From Mactra quadrangularis (Eukaryota > Mollusca > Bivalvia > Venerida > Mactridae): a stretch of DNA of 64,000 nt. How positions within the stretch are numbered: position 1 is the first letter of the stretch; every line of letters begins with the position of its first letter. The notes below the pieces were generated by a model. That model searched no databases. It worked only from the letters and a program-made list of their open reading frames with translations, and was not told the DNA's origin. Both the position numbers and the translations under genes were made by a program. Shown here piece after piece: positions 48,038 to 61,662 of the stretch. The stretch covers positions 21,602,011 to 21,666,010 of the forward strand of contig CM046297.1 in NCBI GenBank assembly GCA_025267735.1. Direction: 5' to 3'.

Positions 48038-48145
48038 CTGCAAGGTTAATAGTAATGCAACTCTTTTATGTAGTCCTTTCTCAAAAAGTTGAAAATAGTC
48101 GTCATCGAACAAAAACTCTAATGCATAATTTATGACAGCTGCCAT
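48038..48145 (-). CDS. Possible first coding exon, unknown gene
   Basis: From ATG 48145 (AAGATGGC, a good start context) the frame gives 36 codons: MAAVINYALEFLFDDDYFQL then FEKGLHKRVALLLTLQ. It is exactly 108 nt and ends at a good donor CAG|GTACTT. An upstream ATG in the same frame (48178) would add MLIEHTENKYK. The acidic/aromatic N-terminus resembles starts of transposase-derived proteins, but I cannot assign it. Together with 46577-46873 it suggests a minus-strand gene. Confidence 0.35.
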
Positions 48146-48794
48146 CTTATATTTGTTTTCGGTGTGTTCGATTAACAAGCCTATTCCGAAAATAGAAGAA
48201 GAACACTACCATTAGTAGAAGACGGAAAATCGAAAACACTAAAGGTAGCTCGCTTTGGTCGTTTGGTAGTGATAAACAAAAATAAGAGTTAGACCCCTTA
48301 GACTGTTTTTTCAATGATAAGTGAAACTACTACCACGCAATCCAATGTTGCTAGCAATCCATGGCTTAATTAGAAGACATATTTATATATGTCGGCTATG
48401 TTCATATGTATATTAAGTGTAAAAAGTAGTCCATGTAGTTTTCACTTACAATGTATATATGTAGCGGCTTTTGTCGCCATGGTGACACATGATAGGTTCA
48501 TTTATTTAACCTAGAAACCCAGTAGTTTATCTTTACATTAAAGAGAATACATATAAGTATTAATATTTATTTAAAATCCTATGAACCAACTAAGTATGTA
48601 TGTTATAAGGCTCTATGTATATTAATTTTGTTAGCTGACAGAGCACAAGACTAAATATTATGTTTACGACCCTCATGTTTTTGTCCGCTCTACGTTTTAA
48701 AGTGTATGTATGTTTGTGTGTCCGTCTTTGTAAATATTTTAGACATAATGGAAGCAAGTTCCGTAAAATATACAAATGGGGAATAAAAGAATTA

Positions 48795-48985
48795 TAAATT
48801 CATCATCATCTTTAGCATTATCATCAATATTATCACTATCGTTATTATGATGACGATGATAATAATGATAGAGGTGATAATGGGGATCATAATAACACTA
48901 ATAAGTATGACTATAGCAATACATGTATCTACAGCATAATTCAAATGATGATGGTGTTGTGGTGATGATGATGACGATGCTAGTA
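48795..48985. repeat. Interrupted ATC/GAT microsatellite
   Basis: The first half is rich in ATC/TTATCA and the second half in GAT/GATGATAATGAT. The region is therefore also loosely self-complementary. Confidence 0.85.
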
Positions 48986-51734
48986 ATCTAAATTTAAGAA
49001 GGTATATTAATTTAAAGTGGAATATTATGAGTCATGACGTCATATTTTTGTGGCTTTAATATTAATACAGTATGACATAAGTAAACAAGGGACGCAATCC
49101 AAATTTAGAATATTTACATCCGAGTTGCCTCCCGTATTTTCTAAATATATTATATATCATCAATGTAATATCAATGATACATAAATTATATTATACCGGA
49201 ATAAAGAGTGCTTTTTAACATATAGGCTTATAAAAATCGCATGAAGTATAAAGTATATTAGTTGTATATTTGATGCTTATAAAAATCATACGGAAAAACA
49301 AAAATGCAACTACTAGGCATTTCAATATTATATAGGAGTTTTAGTTGGTCATAGTATGCGCATAGACATAGCAATTTAATTTTCCCAGTTCTTCCCCTGT
49401 CTCAATAAGAAAATTGACTCACTTAGTTTAAAACACAAATATTGATTGAAAGATATGTTAAAACAAACCAAACCTTAATCAGTTAAATGCATGTATTTAT
49501 TTCGTTTTCTAACATTGCTCATGTATAAATACCAAATCTGCATTATAAATGCCAGGGTGTTATCATCCCTTACTCTCTTTTAAAATCATATTTTACTACT
49601 TGATTATCTTGTTTGTTTATAATATATCTGGCTGACTACTGTATAAATAACCAAGTGGTTATAATAAAACATGTGTCACTTCTAAGTGAATTTTCTCCCT
49701 TTTTTCTGCATATTTGGTTATGCGACATTACAATTTTCATCATACGGAGTATCTACAAAATTTATGTTTCTGCATATTTGGTTACTCGGCAATAGGATAT
49801 AAGATATAATTTGCCTTTTACGGAGTATCTACAAATACGCCCACAACTCATCGTGTACAAGTTGTTTGTTGAGTCAAGCTTATTTATATCATTCAGATTA
49901 GAACTTTCTCGATCACTATATTAATGCTCAATGTGATGCCAGAACGTCATTTTAAAGATTAAATCAGTTAATTTTGGCAATTCTTGTTTATTATAAATAG
50001 TGCAAGGTCTAAAGTTATGAAGAGTTGACTATAATGTTATAACAACGGTTGCATGCTCTATATTTGCCTGTATGTTTGAGTTTTTTAAAACAATTGTTCA
50101 ACGATAGAAACTTGAAGTTGAACCATTGTCCATTGAGTGTGATACATGTATGTATGGGACTCATCTAAAAAGATCGGGTTTTTTAAGTTAACCAAATTTA
50201 AATGTTTATTTTGACAAAATATTTATTGCTTTTCGTAATAACTTAATCCAGCTATTTTAGTACTATAGCAGATTTATTTCATGAACCACATTACCCTTGG
50301 TTTTATTAATGAAATATGGTTCTAATTGCACAACATACTTAATATCTGAAACTCTACAAAAAGTTCAAATTTGATATTGCGAACAGCAGAGACCAATGTC
50401 CTAAAAATGAACGTACGATTATTTTGTAGTTATATTTCATACGAAAAATAGTCGTAAAATACAAGTACCTAAAATCAGCCAAAATACTAAAGTACAACAA
50501 TGTTACCATTCCTGTATCACTACAAAAAACTAACCATCATTCACTATTTATCATACCCAATTGATCGACTCTTTAAGAAGGCGTTCACCTCGATAAAAAT
50601 ACAAGCCACAAAAATGTACATATTAAGCACATCTGTACTAGACATATTGTTTAATGTTTTATCAAAAGTTGTTCTACAAATCGTAAATTTTAAGATTTAT
50701 TCACATGCATTGATATTGTCAACCCACAAAAACTTGAGCGACTCATAGTCTTGTGAGAAAGTTTTTATGATGCAACCAATGTTTATAAATTATAGACATT
50801 TAAGATATAGTGAATTGAAGTTACATGTTATGCAACCAACATCATCAACAATTTATTGGTACTCTAAAACCTGTAAGAATGGTCATCTGTGTTAACCTTT
50901 ATTAAACGCCATGTTATCTCAATAAGAAATATAGTAATATGTAATATAATAGGTCCATTAATTTTATTATCTTTGGCAAACATTAAATTTTACTTAAGCT
51001 ATTGGTCACTTGAACCAGTTCGGACAAAATTACGTTGTAGATATTTCCAATTTTAGTTAGGTTGTAACATATAGTCTATGCTTGAATTCGTGGGGCGCGG
51101 GTACAAGCACTATATAATTTATATTATAAATGATCCGCAGCATGACTGCGGGGATCTCGGTGGTTAGTCGCTGCTCGATGGTAGTATTACACAGTTACCC
51201 GTAGTAGAAGAAACTGTAGAGGAAACTAGTTTGGAGTCAGTTATTATATCAAAGGAATGTATCACATGGCATGAAAGAATTCACTATGCTTACTATGAAA
51301 TGTATTTTATTCAAAATAAAAACGTATCAATGACAGATTAGATCAAATAACATTTTCTACAATATTTATTATAGCATCGTTTTTAATAATGCAGGGATTG
51401 AATCTGAGTTTCTGAAACATCCTACTATAGAATTTTAACCTTAAATTTAGTTAATGTGACGTATGATCTAAATTCAGTATCCAGTAGTATATGTAGTATT
51501 TATTGACCAAAAACTGGTATTATATACTGTGATAGAGAATTTGCTCATGTGCCTTATTGATACAATTTTAAAGTCTGAGCCAAAAAATAAAATCAAACGG
51601 TTGATATGATATAATGTTACACAAGAGATTGCAAGTATAGTGAATTCCATGTTATTCATTAACGATACATTATGTTTTCAAATAATATGGTGTTTTATTA
51701 TACCTCACTGGAATTTCCCTATGCTAAAGCCCTA
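48986..51734. other. AT-rich sequence; one small direct duplication
   Basis: I see no gene here. Two copies of a ~65-bp segment lie at 49705-49762 and 49767-49838 (TTCTGCATATTTGGTTA ... ACGGAGTATCTACAAA). 51150-51200 (CGGTGGTTAGTCGCTGC) is faintly tRNA-like. Confidence 0.5.
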
Positions 51735-51825
51735 TACCGGAGCGGGTGATATTTTGTTCGATCACATGGTAATATTACCCGCTATCTAAGGAAGACCACT
51801 TATTAACGATTAGTAGCCGTAAATA

Positions 51826-51900
51826 GCCGCGACCGTGGCGTAGTGGTTAGCATGTCTGACTTAGATTCCGGGGATCGCTGGTTCGAATCCCGGTCGCGGT
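51826..51900 (+). repeat. tRNA-derived segment
   Basis: Box A (TGGCGTAGTGGTTAGCA) and box B (GGTTCGAATCC) are intact, and the ends pair (GCGACCG/CGGTCGC). Box B runs directly into the 3' acceptor strand, so the T-stem is about three bases short. It is therefore a tRNA-derived repeat head, not a working tRNA. Confidence 0.7.
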
Positions 51901-52019
51901 AGGGTATATTAGTGATATAATTCAGTTTTTTTTATTGTACTGATTGTTTTCTTTACTGTGTTGTTATTTGTTGTTCAATAAATATTTACATGTTACAGTT
52001 TTGTTCGGTATAATAAAAC

Positions 52020-52160
52020 AAATAACACATGGCCGTGAGGGTGACAGTACAGATTATCAACCCTTGAAAAATAATATCAACCTCGGCTAGCACCTCGGTT
52101 GATATTATTTTCCTCGGGTTGATAACCTGTACTGTCACCCTCACTGCCATGTGTTATTTA
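52020..52160. repeat. Long palindrome, ~65-bp arms
   Basis: AAATAACACATGGC...GTGAGGGTGACAGTACAG...AATAATATCAACC on the left pairs with GGTTGATATTATT...CTGTACTGTCACCCTCAC...GCCATGTGTTATTT on the right. Only a few bases lie between the arms. Confidence 0.93.
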
Positions 52161-52755
52161 TATAATATCACTCCACACCGGTGTTAATGAGTACTTGCGA
52201 GGGTCTTATAAGTCCGTTGCGCCAATAGTCGGCTGCACTAAGCAGAGTAAATGACTTAAGGAGATTGATAGATAGATACCTGTAGCCCGATGACCAGGGG
52301 TGATAATTGAAAAGTCGGTGAACGTGCATTAACATGAAACTTAGACTATATAATGCCATTATATCTACATGACTCCAATTGCATTCTTACATTTACCTAT
52401 TCAATATATATGAAACAGCGAATGTGTTCTTGTGATTTCATTGTCTGACCAGGGAACACAGGTGTGACTGTAAAGTAACATTTATTCTCCCTCTAACTAA
52501 ACTTTAACCAGCATACCATGTGATTTAAACTGACTCCCATCGGTTTACTTTCACATTTATCTCAAGTTTATTTGTTTTACACCAAATATTTATGTAATTT
52601 AAATTACTACGCCCCATGAAAATGATGATAAGCACAGCGCTCTACTTTCCTTTGCTACCACGTATGACATTAAATAACGATACAAAATTTTAACTAAAAA
52701 ATCATTTGGTTTTATATGTTAGAGTTTAGTCAACTCATTCTGGATTTTTTTAACC

Positions 52756-53300
52756 GCAAAAAGAGTAAGAGTTAAACCACACAGGCTTAAGATAAATCTC
52801 AATATTTGGTTTTATTGTGAATATTAGATAATTCGTCACTGAATTGATTGGTATTACCAATCTCAAAATGTACTACTATAAATGAGATGAAACCTACATT
52901 CTAGCAGGCATGGCAGGGGTTAATGACCCTACGCCCAGTCTCAGTCCTTCGACGACTGACAAACTAAAATTCACATTTACATTACATTTTCTATATGTTT
53001 TAGAAATATTGTGAAACACCAAAATCAAAATACCTCTTATTAAATACATAGTCCCTTTCTCCTGAGCATTGCCAACTGGGGAAAGAAAAAGTAAGAGTTA
53101 AACCTCAAAAGCTTTAGATAAATCTCCATATTTGGGGTTACTGTGAATAGAAGATGCCTATATTCGATCAGGGGTTAATGACCAAACGGTCAGTTTTATG
53201 TTTTCCATTTAAAACCACTATTCATGTGCACATAATATAAATTTAACTTAATATAATAAAAACACCAAATCAAAATGTCTGAACTAAAATGATCCTCAGT
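52756..53300 (+). repeat. Diverged tandem duplication, about 330 bp
   Basis: AGTAAGAGTTAAACC, TAAATCTC.ATATTTGG, CAGGGGTTAATGACC and AACACCAAA.TCAAAAT occur in the same order in both copies. Indels make the second copy shorter. Confidence 0.75.
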
Positions 53301-53339
53301 TGTATACATGTAGTTAAATACATCGGCCCTTACTACTAC

Positions 53340-53530
53340 CACTGATTCTAAAACATGTAGGACAGTTGCAACTTGCAAGTCATGAAAATATGCGCTTAGT
53401 AACTAGTTTTAACACCTAAATCCAGAGATTTAGCCTTTCCGGGAAAACTGAGTAGATTGACTGGCCACCGGGATATGACTAATCGATACAGTGGTTGATA
53501 CGGCGTTTTATCCAACTAAAAATGCTCTCG
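53340..53530 (+). mobile_element. Family A SINE, 3' half
   Basis: The body and tail are present without the tRNA head: ACATGTAGGACAGTTG, ATGCGCTTAGTAACTAG, AATCCAGAGATTTAGCCTTT, ATTGACTGGCCACCGG, TGATACGGCGTTTTATCC. Confidence 0.85.
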
Positions 53531-56190
53531 TGCGGTCAATATCCATGCTTTCTATGCAAACCATCTGGTTCAAATCCCGGTTGCAACAACTGATATCTTT
53601 AAATACAGAAACGAGCACAGGTGTGTCTTTTAACTGAGCTTTTGTCTACCTCTTTAATATACATAAATTCTTTTATTGAGAACACCCAAACATTACAAGT
53701 GACTCATTTTATCAATGCCTGCATTAAAAGTACATTTTTTCCACTGGCTTATCACACCCTTGTTCATCATAAGCACATCAATATTGAATGAAAGGAAATC
53801 ATTTAAGTAACCCCTGCAAGAAGTACTCTATTATTTCAGCTGATAATGTTTAAAACGTGTATGATTCAATAATACTATGACCAAATAAATATAAATAAAC
53901 ACGTTCCCTAACATTTGGCGAGTTGCGTACGTGCTCGCAGGAGATAAAGAAAAACCGCGCATTCATTGAAAGTTATTAAAATATTTGAATCTTTCAATGA
54001 AAATATTGATACCGTTGTGATACAAAACACTGAAGAAAACATTGACGACTAATAATATAATTCATACAATTGTGATAAAGATAAAAAAAAAGTGTAACAA
54101 AATTGCATATTGTTGGCTACGTTTCATACTGGTGCACGTTCACCGACTTTAAAACTATTACCCATATTCTTCGGCTGCTGGTATTTATTTTTCAACTTCC
54201 ATAATTATGTAGTCCTTCACATCGGTCTACAAAACCGATGACAAATATGTCGGGTGCACATGAGCGGAGTGAAAGATTCCCTATAAAGATGGTTTGCATT
54301 TCATTACTTCATACTCGTTATTGAATATTTGCCTATATTATATACGAAATCAGTATAAACAAAACGTAGAACAATATCTTTACTAGTATTTGGCGTTTAC
54401 TTGTGTTGGTAAGGATCAGCCTCTTTTTCTATCTTTATTGATGTATTCCTTTCAAACCACCATCCCGTGCAACTAACCAAATATCACAAATTTGCGATAC
54501 ACTCATACTAATAAGATAAACAAAGAATATGCGATTAGTATTTTGAGTATAATGACAATATCGTAAGTCTTTTTTTATTACATCATTATAGATTAATATA
54601 CTTGTTGCTTGCGTTCAGGAGCAATTTCATTAAAAACTAGGCAACATCTCTAGTAACATTTTGGTTCAGTAACTGTTACAGTTGACTCAGTTCAATTTAT
54701 GTTATTGCAGTTCTATTGAAGTACACTAACTCGTAACCGAGTGCAGGGCAAAGGTTAGCAAGGACAGTTCAGTCATATTGGAAGAAACGGTTTCTAGTAC
54801 ATAACAAATAAAGCATAAATGAGTAGCCAATGAATATACTTGTTAATCACAAACAACGTACATGTACATTGGTCATTGTTGCTCTGTGGTCGCAAATAAA
54901 TTGAAAATGGTGTTGATAAACATAGTAAAATAATACAAATAAACAAGCGATGGTCATACTTCTCACGGATTCAGTATGTTAGCTGCACCCGGATGTCAAT
55001 GATTATTCCTTAACAAAACAGTTATGCCAGTTCATCGTTTTAAGTTATATGTATAGTAAGGTTTAATTACTAAGTCCATCAAAAGCTATGGTCTTTATAG
55101 TGCAATGGTTGTAATATAAGGACATTTTTTTCTTCTAAACTTCAGTATTTTGAGACTTAAAAATCGTCAAAAATCGTATGATTTTAAAATTAATATACAA
55201 GGTGACATGTGTATGTTCAGCGGAACTTAACTGTGACGGTCGTTTAGGATAACTTGCGTCATGCGATTCCAAACAAGCTATAACAATGTATTTCTGAAGT
55301 CTATACGGGTTTCTATGTATTCGCTACTTCGAAAAGTAAACATTTGCCCTGAAAATTTAGACAATACAAGACATCAGATTGTATCGCGGCAGTGTACATA
55401 TGGTCTGTTATTTAATGCAATTAAGGTGTGCTCTTTTGGAAAGTCCTATTTCTCAGGACTTAGTCTGGGCTGCAGAACCCGGATTTGAATTACCGTCAAA
55501 ATTTGGTAAAACAATGTAATCAGTAGTTGCTGAGACTTGATACTTGAAATGTAAATAAGTGTCTATAAATTGCTTAATAATTACCGCGGAATTCCTCTTT
55601 TAAGTACAAATCCGTTATACAAACACATTGGGATAACCTCTCTACGGAAATACCACAGGTCAATTGTATGACAATAAATCTCTCAGAATCGTTTGAACAT
55701 GTATATGTGTATCAGTTTGTCTGATTTTATCTGTCTGAGTGGTATTTAATTATCTCTGCGTTTTGGCGCGAAAAATTATGTTCAAAATTTAAAGGTCTTG
55801 CATTGTTTAATGTGAGCTTTATGGCAATATATCTAACTACATGTTAAATTTTTACAGTAATAACTCGTATATTGTCAGCCGCTTGGACACTATAATTACA
55901 CGTTCATTTTCCATTGGAATAAACAATGAGCTTACACAACATTTCACTTGTAAAAATATTAGTCAATAGAGACAGTGGCAAATTTTGATCATGCCCCGCA
56001 TTAGTTAAATTTAGGGTTGGATTTCAGAGTTTTGAATCTTGTAGTTAACAGTTCTGGCAACTGAGTTCAATACCATATTTATTAAAAGTGACGATAAAGC
56101 AAGTGCTCAACTCAAAATTGTAGAAAAGTAATATACATGTAACTAATGTGCTATCGATATGCTATCAAATTGTAAAAAGAGATTATACAT
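53531..56190. other. AT-rich sequence without recognisable gene
   Basis: I see no convincing exon. 53560-53590 (CTGGTTCAAATCCCGGTTG) is a T-arm-like scrap of a tRNA-derived repeat. Confidence 0.5.
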
Positions 56191-56482
56191 TCTATACTAT
56201 TAAATTTGCGAGTTTCCTGTTTTGTGGAAGAAACTGCGCAGCTTTGAATAAATATTTTGTTTGTCGCTGGAGCACCTATATACCGGCATTTCAAGTTGAC
56301 AATTCTTTTTTGACAAAGCTTCTTGATATTTGCAAACACTGCCAAAAATCAACAAAAGTAGTGGGTTTTTTGAGTCTAAAAATAGTTCTAGATATAACTA
56401 AAAATAGACCAAACTCCCCGCAGCGGTTATCTCCCTTTATTGTCATTACCTAAAGCCCGTGCTTGCACGGGCTCCCATCTAG
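56191..56482 (+). mobile_element. Short non-autonomous Helitron (probable)
   Basis: The 3' end is characteristic: a perfect hairpin AGCCCGTGC-TT-GCACGGGCT (56454-56473), then a short spacer and CTAG (56479-56482) followed by T. The proposed 5' end, TCTATACTATTAAATTTGCG, resembles Helitron 5' termini. The base before it is T where an A would be expected, so the 5' end is less certain. The interior has no Rep or helicase coding. Confidence 0.7.
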
Positions 56483-57252
56483 TAGTATATTATGTATAGT
56501 GAATATAGTAAAGTCCAAGTTATATTACATATTCCTTATTATTAATAATGTCTGCTGTAAGGTTTTATGTTAGATATTCTGCTTTGCAAGTTTGTACTGT
56601 GGTTTCAACGAGAGATTTTTATATAGACAGTATTTGATATGCTATAAGCGCTGGCCGGCATGGGTCAAACAGGGCCCAACTTTGATACTGTCTGAGATTG
56701 TTAACAATGAGACTATATTTTCATGCGTAGATGCTAACCTCACTATACATCGTTGCGCTTAATCTGACTGCGCACGACCCAATGTAATTGTCCACGTCAT
56801 TTTATTGTGATACGTTTCAAAAGCTTCTCAGATCTGAGCTGCAAGCAATACAAGTCAAAAATGAACATATGACTTTCATTAATTGGCTAAACGTGACAAA
56901 TATGCGGTATATATATCCATACCTTTCCTCCTTATTTCCATTTCTTTGCACCTTGCATTTAATTAATAGTGTTACATTTGTTTCATTGAGTTGTTTCATA
57001 TCAACTAACATTTCTTTAGCGCCCAGCATTTTAATTAAATTGTTTGCAAACAATCCATTACAGTTTACCAACATCAATTTAAGAAACATTTGAATGAATT
57101 ATTCAACTGGAAATGGTATCAGCTTCAAAACCGCATATGTTGTAGTTTTTTTCAATTACTCATCTTCAGAAAGGAGAACAATACTGATTGGTTCTTTTTG
57201 ATCAAGTGTGATGCATCTATTGTTCCAACCCATTCTGCTACTCCAAGGGTAA
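56483..57252. other. AT-rich sequence without recognisable gene
   Basis: Open frames of about 100 codons exist on both strands at 56788-57093. They overlap each other and have no splice or motif support. Confidence 0.45.
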
Positions 57253-57265
57253 ATTGGTCGGGGGG

Positions 57266-57492
57266 GGGGGGAATCTTTCGTGGAGTTTGGACATGAAATA
57301 ATTTCTGCGGCCACTCTCCTTCCTACTACAGTTACTGATACTAAATAATGTAGGGTAAATGTCAGTCACTGAAGGAATATGTGCCTAGTAAGTGGATAAC
57401 AGCTACATCCAGAGATTTAGTCTTTCCAGGAATGCTGAGTAGGTTGACTGACTACCTTGATATGACCTATCCAATGTGCTGCAACGGCGGAC
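57266..57492 (+). mobile_element. Family A SINE, headless copy
   Basis: The copy starts after a run of 13 G (57257-57270) with ATCTTTCGTGGAGTTTGGAC and continues through the body to TGCTGCAACGGCG. The tRNA head is missing. Confidence 0.88.
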
Positions 57493-60400
57493 CGTACATA
57501 CAATTAGGAAAGAAGGGCTTATCGGTATATTCCTTATCATATGTACTCAATATTTAGACCGATAACGATATTATTCATGTTATTTCAAAATTAAAACGAC
57601 TCATGAGAAAGAAGCGGTACTGTCTTGGTACGTATTTTCATTAGTGTCACTACCGTCGAATAGCGATATTTTATAACAATTTAAAATTATGTACAGCAAC
57701 TAACATTTTCTAAGCACACATATATTGCATTTATACACTTAACATTTGCTATATGGATATCTTAGTAAAAATATTAGGTGTTGAATATCCAAACCCAAGG
57801 CTATGACTAGAACTTTGTACCTTTTGCCTGTTAATAAAGTGCCTAACAAATAACTCTACTAAATTCTACTGAATATTTGATTTCTAAACGCTTAACATTG
57901 TAATGGAAAAAAATGAATGGACTAGCTCTGAGATGGATGATTTTTCAGTCGTAACCTTGTCATACATTAGAACAGAATTACATGAATTTTCGTTTTATAG
58001 GTCATGAAAGTGTGCATATAATTAGTCAATATTTTATATAGGTCGAAATACCCCGCATTTTATTAGTCAATATTTTATATAGGTCGAAATACCCCCGCAT
58101 ATAATTAGTCAACGTTTTTCTTCTCAGCAGAATCCAAGCTAAACAAAAATGAGGCTGTTCTACATACGTAACTGTTACGATGTTATCAGTAACTAACATT
58201 TATGATATTAAACAAATATAAATACTGGTCAAATGGACACGATTTCTATATATATAAATATATATACACACATATATATATAACAATTCCTACATATCTA
58301 ATAAGAATATTCTATGTATAACGAATGTTTAAAGTTGTAGGTACATTGCTTTGGTCCAACATCTCCTTCGAAGCTTATCTTGAACACCTACGTTGAAAAG
58401 CATGCGTTTGGAGGACGCCCCATCCGAATTTACATCTAAACTTCTGATGAAATGCAAACAAAACTCAATTAGTCGTCTCAGCTACCGAATTATGTCTTCC
58501 TGTGGGAGACATAGCAGTGAGGCTAACCTTAACATTGTTTTACCCACCACAGAAGGCTTTGATCTTTCGTTAGTTTTCGTTGTATGGACTAACTAATTAA
58601 GAAAAAAATCCTTGTACAAATTTTTAAGGTCGTCAACTAAATTATTTCTATAATGACTTCAATAATCGAAGGTACCTTTTGTTTTTATACAACAACAAGT
58701 AAGAATAATGGTTTAGTGGACAGTGTAGAACTAAGTAATGGATGTTGCAATGCTGGTCCCTACACCCGAAAGGCTTAGACGGATTTACGACGGTTTAATC
58801 AATGTAAATATTCATCTTCATAATTTATTATATTTTGTGTTTGATTATGATCATTGATTAATGGTCTTTTTATCTTTGTGATGTATTTTTATTCTATGTT
58901 TGTTTAAAAATGCTGTGTTTTTTTATGTATAATGGGGTTTGGTGCTTTGCGATGAAAATGATATTCATGTAATAAAGCGAGTGTTCCAAATAGCGCGCTT
59001 ATTTAAATTTCTTGCATCGAGTTTTAAAACGTTTTTTATGCAATATTCTATTTTCTTTGGAAACAATGATAGCTGATACAACATTGACGCTAATTTGAAT
59101 AGTGATTTAATTGAAGCATTATTAAACTTTGCGGTGCAAAATATGATGGTTTTTAATTTTTGTTTAATGTTATGCCTGATTTCTTGTTGATAATGTTATT
59201 AAAGCCATTTCATGATGACTTTGCATGTTTCATATCTTTATTGTTATTTATATTAGTTGAACTGAAATCGTTGATATAATTATAATAATCAATATTTCTT
59301 ATTTTATATCATTATATATAAGAAGCAAACTAATGTCAGCGCCACATAAGGGCTTAGCCGGACGGTGACGCCCTAAAAGGGACTATAATTGCATTCTTGA
59401 AAGATTTGCGCCCCGACAAGTTATGAATGCTACAAGTATAAGTTAAATAATGCAAGCAAGTAATTATTGTGGACTTGGTAGGCGATTTTGGTTAAAATTT
59501 ATATATCAAAATCGTTCACATTATATTGAATTTTAAGGATTCCCATCATGCGCCCATTGACTATATTGTTCAAGCGATTATAGTTTACTAGAGCGGCATT
59601 TTTTACTTTAAAATGATGTTCGCTTCCCTCTGTGTGTTGTATCGAAATATTTTAAGCATTGAAAAAGAGTTTAAGTCAATTCATTCAACTGGTTCATTTG
59701 ATACATCGAGGTGGAATTATGACCAATTACATTTTTTTTGAAATGGCGGAAAACGGCTTCTTTCTCCAAGCATTTATTTACTGAGTTTCTGGGCTTGTCA
59801 GATACATTGCAAAAACTAAGTACATGTATGAAGTGAGTTTTCAAAGCAATGAGCCGAAGACCGGTTTTCGATTGTCAAATGACCAGATCGATAATCGGTA
59901 ATTGACCCGTCCCTATGGCAATGGTTCCAGATGTGCGTACCTTGTAAGATTAATCAACATGAAAACTGGTTGCAAGGCGGAAATGGATGCAACAAAAGCA
60001 TAGAGCATTTTAAGACCAAACACCAGTGGTTCAATCCCAGTTCTTTAGTTTTTGTTGTTATTAATTTGTATTTGTATACACATCTATTAGTATGACATTT
60101 GCATTGGGTTTTTTTTACTTTCCTATAGAATTTAATTAATTTTATTTTAGATTTGACTAAACTTTATTTCAATTCATTAATTATTTCTTCGTTAAAAGAA
60201 ATCAAATTAACCAAATTACTAAGAAAAAGATTATGGCACAGAACATATGCGCCATCAAAGAGTTTCATGTAGAATGTCTCTGCCCCTATTAATAGCGCTT
60301 TGTTTTTATTACAAATGAAGAAACTGCATTGCTGTCAAGTGCTCGATAGCTTCGAATGTGAAAGTTGTTTTGAAAGTTGTGGGACATGTTGCCGCTTCAA

Positions 60401-61662
60401 ACTATGTACCAGATTACAACATTAAGCGGACGTGGCCGAGTGGTTACGACGTTTGACTCGGTATAATTTGTATAACATTATATTGATTGAAATGTAGAAT
60501 TTTTGATAGCTTTTTTCAGACTATTTATTCATACAAAGGTTAATTACATGTCGTCTGTGATGATTTAGGTATGCAAGTGCCTCTTCATAATGTTGATGAA
60601 ATTTCCGCTTCCATGGGAGAGATATTTTTAATGCGACATAGGTGTTATCACTGTTATGATCTGATCACAGATTTCTGGATAATAGAATACAGTAATGCTT
60701 CGCAACAAAGACCAATGTGGCTCTTTTCACAGAAAATATTACGATAAAACTAATCGTAAGTCGAAAGCAAGAAACATTAATAATGCGGTTTTGGCCTACA
60801 ATTCCAAATATTATTGAGTTAAGTAGAACATTGTATACTTATTGACTATCATTATCATAGTTATGTTTATTATCCCTCTGACTCAGAAATGCAAATTATG
60901 AAAATGACTTACGATTACTTTTTTCGTAAGAATGTTCATGAAAGGTGCATTGATTGGTTAATTAATATTATGCGACTTCTGTCGTGGTATGTTCAGTTCT
61001 GTTCTGCTCTGTTCTGCTCTGCTCTGTCCTGCTCTGTTATGTGCTATACTCTCCTCCATTACGCTCCGATGTGTTCTTAATAAAGAACAATGATTTGGTA
61101 TTTGCATGTACGCATAACTCACGATTGGATATGTTTTTACTCTAACTAGACTGAAAGAAACAAGGACAACGCACTAATAACATATTTGTTCGAAAAAAGA
61201 CATTTATGATGTCCTAATATGTATATTTGTACAACTAAAGTATTTGCTTTTCAACAAGTGTACATAAAATGCATAGACAAATATGATATTTTCTGTGATA
61301 TTCTGAATTAATTGCACCAATGGGTATTTAAGGAGTAAACATGCAGCGCTAGAGAAATCTGTAAGATGTTCTTTTTCAACAATATTTTAATCTATGTGTA
61401 GCTTTCATAAATCCTATCAGCTTCATTTTAATACTTTAATCTTCAGTTGCTATGGAGATGCCACGATTGATCACGTGGTTACAGGTTAAGTCAGTTTTTC
61501 ATGTAATTACCCTAGTTCCTTATGTTATTATTGTTAAGTCTTATTCAAATGTCATTGACGCATACATTAAGCCCCGCTGATGTAAATATTCGATACTTAG
61601 TTGATGATCCCCGTTTATAAATACCGATATCTGTAAAGCGAGTATTAAAATCAGTAGACAAT
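57493..61662. other. AT-rich sequence with small repeats
   Basis: I see no gene here. 58013-58115 has two-plus copies of a ~44-bp unit (ATTAGTCAATATTTTATATA, then GGTCGAAATACCCC). 58245-58285 is a TA/CA microsatellite. 60019-60045 (AGTGGTTCAATCCCAGT) and 60427-60463 (GGACGTGGCCGAGTGGTTAC) are tRNA-like scraps. 61000-61040 is a TCTGC/TCTGT simple repeat. Confidence 0.55.

Larger units (their letters stand above)
51735..52182. mobile_element. Probable MITE enclosing tRNA-like and hairpin
   Basis: CCGGAGCGGGTGATATT near 51737 and AATATCACTCCACACCGG near 52165 form imperfect inverted ends. Inside lie a tRNA-like segment (51826-51900) and a long palindrome (52020-52160). The outer ends are the weakest part of this call. 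Confidence 0.5.

Noticed and set aside
51826..51900. Functional tRNA gene
   Set aside because: The T-stem is about three bases short and the segment lies in a repeat context.
56788..57093. 101- and 90-codon frames on opposite strands
   Set aside because: They overlap, have no motif or splice signals, and each could be chance.
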